A stretch of 64,000 bases of DNA from Halichondria panicea. Its lineage: Eukaryota > Porifera > Demospongiae > Suberitida > Halichondriidae. The position numbers were made by a program, and so were the translations under genes. Position 1 is the first letter of the stretch; the number at the start of each line of letters is the position of its first letter. The stretch spans positions 7,222,339-7,286,338 of the forward strand of contig NC_087379.1 of the NCBI RefSeq assembly GCF_963675165.1. Reading direction: 5' to 3'. Under the pieces are notes generated by a model. The model was not told where the DNA came from. It did not search any database and saw only the letters and a list, made by a program, of their open reading frames with translations. Of this stretch, positions 53,101 to 61,151 are shown piece after piece.

Positions 53101-54788
53101 GGCAGCTGGGGAATACAGCCTGACACAGAGGGCACTTCTATAGCGCCCCTGAGGCTACGAGCCGTGGTCTTGTGGGCAGCAGGGGGCCACCACAAATTCC
53201 CATCTTGCTAGACAATAACAGACAAACAGATTGGAATTCAATTCCTCAAATGCCATTAGGACAACAGGGAATAGGTAAACCTATGCAGGAGATGTTGTGA
53301 GCTACAGTTACAATTTACATGAACTGGAATTCATGGTCAGGTTCATCAAAGGTCCTTCAGGGCACCGTATTCACGGCTCAATATAATTACATTCACAGCC
53401 AATAGGTTAATACTATCCATAGTTTTCTATGCAGAGGGTTGTTTACACGCATGCGCTGTTTGCATATGTTAGCTATGGCAACGTTACACAGCATCTTCAG
53501 TTCTCAAGAGGGCGCTAACCGAGTTAGAGACTTATTTGAGGATAATAGCTTGCTTGAAACGCTCAACTGCCCACTCAACTAGACAAGTCGCCATGGCTTC
53601 GGTACACGCCTAAATATAGCTGTGTCTAGGGCCCACTCAGGCTTGTATTTGAGAGGCCTCAACTGTCAATGTGGTGGGCGTGTGTTAGTTGCTTGTGGCA
53701 CATTGAGGATTGTTTGGGAACACCCAACCATACAAGGCTTCATTGTGTACATAGCTAATGTGATAAGCACTGGTCTTGAGGGCAAATAATCCCGTACCTC
53801 CTTATGACTTGTGACGTGCATAGGTCGCAGCTCAGGAACGCCCACACTGTCCTCACTGTCACTGTCCGCCCCCTCCTCCACAGCATCACTAACATCACTC
53901 TCCAGACGCTCATCACTCTTATCGTTGTCGTTGGTGAACTGGAGCAACTCTTGGTCGTTGTCCTTGAGGAACTGGAAGAAGTCCGGGTCAGTGGCAGCCA
54001 GCTGTGACAGAGCGTCACCATGTGAGTCTACTTCACTGCAATGGTAGAGAGATTGGAATCTTCAAGAGCTAAAAAAAATGTAAGATTTGGGCCCAAATGC
54101 GATCGCTGGTTTAAGCACACCATATTGTAGCACTACCAAACAGCTACTAAATGCATGTTTTAGTTTTGAAATTGGTCGTTCCTAACTCAAGTTATAGCCT
54201 GTCAAAGTTTCGAGAATCAGGCACCTGATTTTGAAAAAAACACCCACTTATAGCCCATGCTTTTTTTCAGAAAATGGTAAATTTGGGTCCGAAAGCAATC
54301 GCTCATTTAAACACACCATGTTGTAGCACTATCAAACAGCTACTAAATGCATCATTTTTGGGGGAAATTGGATATTCCTTACTCAGGTTACGGACCCTCA
54401 AAGTCTGTAGCATTCATTTATCTGATAGGTGATAAGTATGAGACTGTACTATGAATTACATAAAGGTACAAACAATTAAATTATGAATATGGCAATACAT
54501 ACAAGCAACAACAATCATTGACATGACCCAGCAATGGACGCCATCACACACCACCCTCACCTCCGCTGTCTCTTTCTCTTAGTTACACTACTGCGGAGTT
54601 TCTTCACCGGCTTGACTGGCAGACTCTCGTCATCGCTGCCCTCCACATCAGCCATGAACTGATCCACTGACATCTCAGCTAGGCCAGACCCGACCTCCCT
54701 GGTCCTATAGCGGGTATTAGGTATCTCAACCACTCATACACGGCCTGTAAACTCACCTTCTTCTCTTTGTAAGCTTTCTTGCAGCCAT
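45697..54788 (-). CDS. NOC2L: Nucleolar complex protein 2 homologue
   Basis: Nucleolar protein that works with Noc1/Noc3 in moving pre-60S ribosomes. Thirteen exons: 54757-54788, 54561-54704, 53798-54035, 51658-51705, 51331-51474, 50237-50746, 49801-50001, 49203-49439, 48745-48858, 46446-46547, 46177-46245, 46048-46122 and 45697-45921, giving 712 aa (human 749). Basic start (MAARKLTKRRR), then LAEMSVDQFMADVEGSDDES matching the NOC2L head, and DPDFFQFLKDNDQELLQF as in the conserved KDRDPEFYKFLQEND block. Core: YLAFVRNCKFTSAETLP, YQLGFVYIRQLAIHLRAAI, AVYNWQFVHCLDLWGRVL, RPLVYPLVQV, RYYPLRLHLTKTLIEL. The tail is Lys- then Asp/Glu-rich. A 48-bp exon (51658-51705) is supported by phase and splice sites only. 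The intron 46548-48744 contains a TRAF-like gene on the other strand. Confidence 0.94.
46672..46862. repeat. Dispersed repeat family I, copy 2 (inverted)
   Basis: Starts TTAAGGTGACATATTTTCAC, includes GGTAAATTTGTTTGCGATTTC and ends GGGAAAATACGTGACCTTA, so its own ends are inverted. It is the reverse orientation of 14490-14710. Lies just upstream of the TRAF-like gene. Confidence 0.72.
47016..48503 (+). CDS. TRAF-like RING / zinc-finger / coiled-coil / MATH protein, intronless
   Basis: Single 495-residue open frame. Residues 37-75 are a RING-type finger (CPICLHIIRDPHTVICCCNS, then FCRVC, then CPICKKE); 95-230 hold TRAF-type zinc-finger repeats (CSHQKDGCEWTGELRQLDEH, CPNQCGSTILRQDIDSHV); 255-330 is coiled coil; 355-495 is a TRAF-C/MATH domain (YSPPVYTHHQGYKICLKVEI, FDDFLTWPFRGSVSIRMVDQ). 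TRAF proteins are trimeric adaptors, often ubiquitin ligases, below immune and TNF-type receptors. The RING position normally His (CGH) reads CCN here. It lies entirely within an intron of NOC2L on the opposite strand. Every neighbour of this size has many introns, so an intronless copy suggests origin by retroposition. The start is the first Met, before a family-like N-terminus; ortholog not assigned. Confidence 0.9.
   Translation: MASNYESQQSTEPYTLKRRGFECEFITPPPKEIQTECPICLHIIRDPHTVICCCNSFCRVCILAIKAENKPCPICKKENFVDFQDKRLKPSLYELKVQCSHQKDGCEWTGELRQLDEHLNTDPLPEKQLDGCQLASLNCTFCSHKVPRRQIEAHQTKCTNRPFNCRYCNECKSSFSDVMNNHWPVCGSFPVPCPNQCGSTILRQDIDSHVADVCPLTTINCDFHHVGCAVKLPRQDMPEHLRENLLTHISLLATSHAKQQAETTQQRKEITKQQDKINRIEDENDTLKSKHKNLQHNYQALETNHQELKIEVNALKHKLHHLQNGGAAELAQPIQEAAQQINSKISIPLGPPVMSMTNVEQHKNGDLWYSPPVYTHHQGYKICLKVEIQPWGSQSHNAIVYIHFMKGAFDDFLTWPFRGSVSIRMVDQVKDQVHKYYKPEYTNEEDNDYSSKVVSGDVARYGKEVIKIMIYDKVETKYLRNNTLVFQIYEVELYH
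49622..49790. repeat. Inverted-repeat element, family A, copy 11
   Basis: Left end TATCGTATAGCGGGTAATTTTC and right end CGAAAATAATATACTATACGAT. It ends 11 bp before the NOC2L exon 49801-50001. Confidence 0.82.
49999..50160. repeat. Degenerate TG-rich tract in NOC2L intron
   Basis: TG repeats with GGGC/GTGGG interruptions; on the coding strand a CA-rich tract ending at the acceptor CTGCAG before exon 49801-50001. Confidence 0.85.
50880..50965. repeat. Tandem repeat ACAGGTCCACCACCCAC
   Basis: Four to five consecutive 17-bp units of ACCACCCACACAGGTCY in a NOC2L intron. Confidence 0.85.
52801..53187. repeat. Tandem repeat of about 60-95 bp units, five copies
   Basis: Each unit starts GGGCACACTTCTAGAGCCCC or a variant (52801, 52895, 52980, about 53038, 53130) and contains GCTAAGAGCCGTGGTCTTGTGGGCA and GGGGAATACA. 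In the large third intron of NOC2L (51706-53797), which otherwise shows no coding signal. Confidence 0.88.
54078..54405. repeat. Dispersed repeat family H, two tandem units
   Basis: Two units about 180 bp apart, each with CACACCATRTTGTAGCACTA, CAAACAGCTACTAAATGCAT and GAAATTGG-CGTTCCTAACTCA. Related to 11880-12117. Confidence 0.8.
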
Positions 54789-54858
54789 TTTTCTCAACCA
54801 CGTGGGCGGGGCACTAAATAGAATAATTGTAGACGTTTGTTATTGTTTTTTATTTATC
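54789..54858. promoter_or_regulatory. 70-bp bidirectional promoter between NOC2L and ATP10
   Basis: All the DNA between two outward-facing start codons. Contains a palindromic E-box CCACGTGG at 54798-54805 directly joined to a GC-box GGGCGGGGC at 54804-54812, followed by an AT-rich stretch. E-boxes of this type bind Myc/Max or USF; regulation by them here is inference. Confidence 0.75.
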
Positions 54859-56436
54859 ATGAAGTTGTTGATCCTACGATCTTCTTCTTGCGTGAGTGTG
54901 TGGAGGTGTGAAGGTGTGTGGAGGAGGGGGCTCTTCAGTGGAGGGAAGGAAGAAAAGAGTGAGAAGAAGAAGCAAATGTGAGGGAAGCCCAAAGAGACGT
55001 ATATAAAGTCAATTTTATTGACTTGGGGGTCCCGACATTTGTTGTGACTGTACATGCACACACTGTATAGATGGGCTGAGATTGACAAAGGCTATTTTGC
55101 AGATCTCCATGGTAACCACGTACGGTAAACGCACATGTATCGACTGATATTTCTGTCTGTAGAGTTTCGCCGTAATCGTGGGAAACGAACTGAAGCTCCA
55201 GACCACCTCTGCTCTATTGGAGTAAGTGTGGAGTAAGTGTGTAATGTTGATCCAAAATAACAAGCGTATAATAATTATAGCTGAGCCTGATTAATTGATT
55301 TGCACAGTATCGTTTTATATAACTGTCTGTAATTGTCCTCCCTCCCAAGAGGAGTCTGTGATGTTCCCTGCTGTGAGTGGTTCTAGTCTGTCAGGCCAGT
55401 CCCTCTCCCTCCCACCACGTGGCTCTAGTCCGTCAGGCCAATCTCTCCCACCATACAGCCTAGTGTCACTCATACTCGTCTCGATGAGGGGTCTAGGAAT
55501 GGTGAGTGTGTGTGTGTGCCTAGTCTCGCAGGCCACACTTTGAAAATTGATGCTAGTATCAAAATCAGTTCAAAGTATGGCCCGCAAGACTAGTGTGTGC
55601 CTGCATTTCCTGAGCTGTGCCCACGACAGGACAATTAGCTCAGGGAAATTTGCACACTGGTTAATTAGTCCTGCACAGTTAGGGGATTGGTAGATTATGC
55701 TCAAAACATTGGCCTAATATTCTATTCTTTTATTCCCCGAATATCAGCGCACAAAGTGCCTATTGTTACACATTATCCCTCCAAGCAAAACATACATCGC
55801 ACAAACTTTAAATAATCGACCACATGACTCTATCTATTATTTTATAGCCTATAATGATGCCAAAGGAGATAATTATCCTTTGTATGATAACTACCCAGTA
55901 CTCCCATCAGGCCTACAGCTGCTTATACTACTGACTCGACTGACCTGTATTTCTAAAACAACCTGCCTATAATAATTGCTAAAATTATACAATATCTACC
56001 AACCTCTACCCACAGGCGATGTGTGAAAAGTACAGAGCTCCCTTTGAACGGGAATTTGCTCGGAAACAGTCTGTTGGTGTGTATGAGATGTCACTCCTCG
56101 ACAAGGGTGTATTCAGACTCATACAAGGATGGGTGGAGCGAAACCTACGAAAGAAAATAGACCCTCAGAGACAAGTGAGTGGTGTCGTATATGTCATGTG
56201 ACTGACCTCACACACACCACACACAGAGCTCGTTCCTAGTGTGCAGTGAGGGTGTGGAGAGTGTGAAGAGTGGGCTGGCTATTGGGAACAGTATTGTCGG
56301 CTATGCCTACCTCGTGGATAAAGAGGGGCGTGTCCGGTGGAAAGCTCACGCTACTCCAAATGAGAGGGAGATTAAAGCCTTGATAAAGTGTACCAAGACT
56401 CTTATGAATGACTCAAAAAACTCAAACAACAGATAG
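54859..56436 (+). CDS. ATP10: ATP10 homologue, mitochondrial F1Fo ATP synthase assembly factor
   Basis: In yeast, Atp10 helps assemble the Fo part (subunit 6) of ATP synthase in the inner membrane. Five exons: 54859-54891, 55165-55221, 55352-55501, 56016-56174 and 56227-56436, giving 202 aa. The N-terminus (MKLLILRSSSCFRRNRGKR) is Arg/Ser-rich as in mitochondrial presequences. The conserved part is REFARKQSVGVYEMSLLDKG and, in the last exon, NSIVGYAYLVDKEGRVRWKA followed by HATPNEREIKALIKCTKTLM, matching the GYTYLVD-x-x-x-KIRW signature of the family. Small exons 2 and 3 are supported by phase and splice sites; alternative acceptors two bases upstream exist for both. The stop is 82 bp before the OTUD3 start. 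The last intron ends in CACACACAG. Confidence 0.82.
55520..55593. repeat. Fold-back element in ATP10 intron
   Basis: CTAGTCTCGCAGGCCACACTTTGAA at the left and TTCAAAGTATGGCCCGCAAGACTAG at the right are inverted copies with few mismatches and a 24-bp centre. Confidence 0.88.
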
Positions 56437-56510
56437 TATTATTTTTGTAACAAGTCATTGTTGCTCTAATTGTGAGTAAAAATTGTAATGTAAAGAAAAA
56501 TTGTCATAAT

Positions 56511-56516
56511 AATAAA
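56511..56516 (+). terminator. AATAAA polyadenylation signal next to the OTUD3 start codon
   Basis: The only perfect AATAAA in the 82-bp gap after ATP10; it ends two bases before the OTUD3 ATG at 56519. Use by ATP10 would put its cleavage site inside the OTUD3 coding region. Confidence 0.5.
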
Positions 56517-56518
56517 TA

Positions 56519-58651
56519 ATGCCCAAAGGCAAGCATCATCATGGTGGTGGAGGTGGTTCTAAGAGAAAGGAAAGAGCTGTAAGGGCAGCATACAGACAAG
56601 AAAGGAAGGCTGGAGCTTACCTGTGTCCTGGTGACCCTGACTTTAAGAGCTTCTCCAACCAGCTAGCAGTGCAGGGACTAACTCTGAGGGACGTACCTGG
56701 AGATGGGTGTGTGTGTGTGTGTGTATAAAAACATAATATCAGTGGCGTCAAATAATGTGTCTGTGAAAGATAGGCTTGGCTTTCAATGAGTTAGACCCTG
56801 TTCATTTTTAGGGGGGACATGTTCTGTGACATCACGAATGTCATTATCCTAGTCACAATCTTGACGCTAATTGAATTAATTCAAGGTGTGGTAGCATTTC
56901 CTGAGGGCCACTTCCCCTTGCCGGGTGGGGTCCTCTATTGTACCCACCGAATCACCATGGTGATACCCTATGGAATGTAAGGTGGTGTGTTAAAGTGTGC
57001 CCTCAGAGAAACTGATAATCCAATTAATTGTAGATTAATTAACCACTGTAGTGTCTCGCATATGAAAGCCAATTGCTCTCGAAATATTCCGTGGCTGTTT
57101 TTTTGTCACAGTGTGTGTGTCTGGCGCGGTGTTTATGTCTGATCATGTGGTGCAGTGTGCTTTGTTTGTCCATTGATCTCTTTTGTGCTGCAGCAACTGC
57201 CTATTCAGAGCTCTGGCCTTGCAACTGGGGGACAGACTGCTTAGTCACACACAGCTACGCAGAGACGTGGTACAATACATGAGAGAACATAGAGACGATT
57301 TTGAACCCTTTATTGAAGACCAGACTCCTTTTGAACAGTACGGTGTGTCCTCTTAATTTTCTTAAAAACTAAATTACTGCTTCTCTGAGGCCTCTAGGGT
57401 GCAGACTAGTGAACATGTGTATATATAAGTACCCTTGTTTTTACCTGGCAGTGCAGTAATGTCGTTAATGTGCTCCAGTATTAAGTTGATTAATAACCGC
57501 CCACCAGTAACTGAGTTGGCTCGGGACTGCGAGTTTGCTGGCAACGATGCTATAGTGGCGTTTGCAAGGGCTTACTCCACCAATGTGGTCATACATCAAC
57601 ACAATGCCCCTCGATTGGAGGTGTTATCGCAGCAACACGGGGGGTCTCTATCGCAGCAATGCAGGGGGTCTCCTCATACACTGCACATAGCCTATCTCAA
57701 TGGGGAGCATTACTGCTCGGTGGAGACCATGCTACCCTCAGAGGACCTCCCAGCAGCCACACAGATACCCCCTGTGAGGGTGAGTTATCAGTATAACTAT
57801 ATTCACACTAGGGCCCATATGCAGCGTATTATTCATGTCCCATGTCGTGTGCTGTGGTTGTTTTGAAGCGTGCATGAATGTATTCTTGTGGGACTGCAGG
57901 TTGGGGGAGGGCCACGAACCATGCCCTCCTCTCCCATCAGGTCTAGGGGTGGACCCAGCTTGGAGGCGAAAACAGTGCTGGAGGCAACAGGTTGTCTGGT
58001 GGGTGTATTCAATGTTTACCTAGTTTCCATAGAAAAAACTGGTGACAATAATTAATATGTGTTTTTGTATTTTTTTGCAGGATTTGGAGCTTGTGGAGCA
58101 GAGCCTTTGTGAGAACAGTTACGACCCTGAGCTAGCTATAGTGGAAGTTTTGCAGCTGATGAGCTTCAAGGAATCAGGTTATTCCACCACACCACACCAC
58201 ATGCAATGCATTCACTGCATGCTTCTATGATAACGGTGTATGACTTCAACAACCTATTCCCACGTACAGGTGCTGCTGCTAGCTTTAATGAGACCCACAA
58301 TTCAATACCACAAAGCCTTGGTGGTGAGAGCATAAAGAAACAGGTGCAAGCTAAAAAGAAGTCAGAGCCACAGGTACCATTGTCAGCTGGTCCTAATGAA
58401 ATAACTTGTAACTCAATTAACGAAAAGTGTGTTGTCAAGGTACATGGGTTGCAGTGTCAACAAAAACCACTTGACTAGACCACTAACTCGTTTCACACAC
58501 CACGTACACACACACACACACACAGAGTGGTCGACGTCTGTCCAACAAAGATAGGAGAGCTGCGGCCAAAGCTGCTCGTAAACAGACCAAGAGAGAGACT
58601 GTCAAGACAGTGGTATTACAATCGGACCCAGTTGGCTCTACCGCTATCTAA
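56519..58651 (+). CDS. OTUD3: OTUD3-type OTU deubiquitinase
   Basis: Cysteine protease that removes ubiquitin chains. Seven exons: 56519-56706, 57194-57342, 57508-57779, 57900-57998, 58081-58177, 58270-58439 and 58526-58651, giving 366 aa (human 398). OTU domain about 45-190: FSNQLAVQGLTLRDVPGDGN, with Asp62 and Cys65 in GDGNCLFRAL and His180 in GEHYCSV; also FAGNDAIVAFARAYSTNVVI and HQHNAPRLEV, all close to human OTUD3. Residues 225-270 form a UBA-like region (ATGCLDLELVEQSLCENSYD). The C-terminus is basic (RRLSNKDRRAAAKAARKQTK). The intron after GDG begins with a GTGTGTG run and the last intron ends in a CA run. The short leader lies in the ATP10 3' flank. Confidence 0.94.
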
Positions 58652-59128
58652 CCCAGGGAAGGCCCTTGTGAACTAATAAGCACATCCGGTGGCCTTGTGA
58701 CCAGCCCTGGCTGCTCTAAATGGCTAAGAACTGAACTGTACAGTACCAATCTTAATTCCTTTTGCTATCTGCTATATACATGTGTAACTATTGTATGTAC
58801 AGTATAATCATTTGAGCGTTTCAATTGTTGAATTTTTTTGTGAAAATCGATGTTAAAAAATACACCAGCAAAATGATTTGTTGGTGAATGTTGTTCTCAT
58901 AAAACAGTGGGTAGTTATGAAAGTTGAAATATGAGCGGGTGATGTATACACATAGATATGAGGTGACTGTTAAGTTGCCATGGTGAATGAGTGAGTGGGT
59001 TACAAAATCCTTGACTAGCAAAAAAAGCACTGGATAAGTGACACTGTTTGCAACAGTATACATGAGAGGAATGATTTACAATGCACCAACCTGTATTGAA
59101 AATTAAAAAATTGAGTGATAGGAGTTCT
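58652..59128. other. Convergent intergenic region between OTUD3 and the forkhead gene
   Basis: AT-rich, no supportable coding frame; expected to contain both 3' untranslated regions. Other minus-strand frames extending to 59408 are shadows of the forkhead gene. Confidence 0.6.
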
Positions 59129-60013
59129 TTACATTGCCTTTGCATCCATCATACCACCATAGTTGTAAGCGGGGTAGCCACCTGGAGATGAGCCTAATCC
59201 CAGTCCAGGACTGGACAGATAAGTAGCACTCCCGTACATTCCAAAACTTTGACCAGGGAAAGAGCATTGCGAGGTCTGTGTCGACCCTCCAAAGTTGTAA
59301 CTCTGCAGTGAGCCGGAGTAAGGTCTGCTGTACGGTATAGTGTCCATGCACATATTGCTGAGGGGTGTGGATGGTGGACTGTTCTTCATTGTGCTTGCAG
59401 AGGACCAACTGAACGGTGTCACTGCAGGGCTATAGTGAGCAGGTGGGTAGGCTGGTGCAGCGTACGGATGATAGCCAACTTGATCCTCGTAGAAACCTGC
59501 ACTTGGATTGCCAGTGGTGAAATAGATTGCTTTCTTTGGTTCGTTTAGAGGCTTTGTAGGTCTCTTCATTCTCTTGCGACGCTTGAAATTTCCCTTCTCA
59601 AACATTTCCTCGCAGCTTTCGTCGAGGGTCCAGTAGTTTCCCTTGCGATCGCCTCCCTCCTTTGGCACTTTCACAAAGCACTCGTTGAGCGAGAGATTGT
59701 GACGAATGGAGTTCTGCCATCCTTTCTTGTTCTTGGCATAGTAGGGGAAGTTGTCCATGATGTACTGGTAGATGCCACTCAGTGTGAGCCTTTTGTCTGG
59801 TGACTTTGCTATGGACATGGCTATGAGAGCAACATAAGAGTAGGGAGGTTTCACATCTTCATTGTGATCTGACTCCGTATTAACGGCTGCAAATAGCGAC
59901 TTTGTGAGCCTCTCTAGGCTAGCACTGGATGCTGGTTTCGGATAGCCTTCCATTCCCATTGCACAGTGAAAAGTGTTAAAGCGATCAGTTGAGTCTTGTA
60001 GCTCTACAAACAT
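59129..60013 (-). CDS. FOXL2: FoxL2-type forkhead transcription factor, single exon
   Basis: DNA-binding regulator; in vertebrates FOXL2 controls ovary and eyelid development. The frame is 294 aa with no intron, like vertebrate FOXL2. Forkhead domain about residues 55-148: [40 protein letters not shown], recognition helix [20 protein letters not shown], then [19 protein letters not shown] and the basic [11 protein letters not shown], a FoxL2 signature. The C-terminal 130 residues are Tyr/Pro/Ser/Gly-rich without the alanine tract of mammals. An in-frame second Met (MGMEGYPK, residue 19) is an alternative start. The next best family would be another FoxL group member. Confidence 0.93.
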   Translation of the reverse strand: MFVELQDSTDRFNTFHCAMGMEGYPKPASSASLERLTKSLFAAVNTESDHNEDVKPPYSYVALIAMSIAKSPDKRLTLSGIYQYIMDNFPYYAKNKKGWQNSIRHNLSLNECFVKVPKEGGDRKGNYWTLDESCEEMFEKGNFKRRKRMKRPTKPLNEPKKAIYFTTGNPSAGFYEDQVGYHPYAAPAYPPAHYSPAVTPFSWSSASTMKNSPPSTPLSNMCMDTIPYSRPYSGSLQSYNFGGSTQTSQCSFPGQSFGMYGSATYLSSPGLGLGSSPGGYPAYNYGGMMDAKAM

Positions 60014-60390
60014 GTTTATATAGCCTAGAGCTTACCGCAACGCCCACTCATCCGACCTCATTTCATTTCCACATTTCAGCCCCACCCACAACCAGCTAAG
60101 CTTGCACCAGCCTCGATCCCAGGCGCCTTTCTCGTCGAGGCTATGTTTGCACATGCGTATCAACATGACACGGTTAGCGTAATGTGGTATTAATCGTTAC
60201 ATGGACATTAGAATTTTGTATTAATGATGATCATAAAAATTTTTCTCTCAAACTTGTCATTCAACACAACACACTAGTATGCAAAAAATGGTCTAAATCG
60301 GTGCATGGGACATATATACGCTGATTGTAATACAGTATAATAAATGTTGGACTGAAAACTATGATTATACAAAATACAATTAACAAGAGT
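60014..60390. other. Upstream region of the forkhead gene, 3' of OSBP
   Basis: Contains GTTTATATAGCC (TATATA) about 10-18 bp upstream of the forkhead ATG, and AT-rich DNA. No gene seen. Confidence 0.5.
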
Positions 60391-60943
60391 TCAGTAAATG
60401 TCTGGGCATGCAGTCCAATCGTTTTTAAGCTTAGAGTCCCAGTACTTGCCATTGAATGAGTAATAGCTGGTCTCAGTGTCGGGGTCTGCGTACATGTCAA
60501 ACCACCTGGAGGGAATTAATTAAAAGATAGTGATTAATACTGATGTAATGACGGTTCGTGTAGCATCACAGTAGTCAGTGTACACTGTATAGGCATTGTA
60601 CAGAGACAATAAATATCAAAATTATCAGAATTAAAACTTCACAATTGTACTAACTAAGTGCCCATGCAGTTAGACTCACAGTGGCTTATATGTCTCCCTG
60701 TCAGCCTCTCTCCTTTTACGAGCTGCACGTTGCTTCTCCTCCAGTCTGTATTTTTCGTTCCCTGCCTCTTCCACCAACCCATTCTCTAGTAATCGCTGGT
60801 CAGGTCGGAGGCGTGAGTCAGTGGGGCAGGTCACTGATCTGTCTGGCTCGTTCAGGGTCATGGAGAACTTGGTGTAGCCGTACTGTCGCTCAGAGTCGGG
60901 TACTGGCTCGTTTGCCACCCACATCTCCTTCACTCCAGACCCA

Positions 60944-61015
<72 letters not shown>

Positions 61016-61036
61016 GTGTGTGTGTGTGTGTGCGTG

Positions 61037-61101
<65 letters not shown>

Positions 61102-61117
61102 GTGTGTGTGTGTGTCT

Positions 61118-61151
<34 letters not shown>

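Noticed and set aside
59103-59408. 101-residue minus-strand frame overlapping the forkhead gene
   Set aside because: It is a shadow frame of the FoxL2-type coding region.
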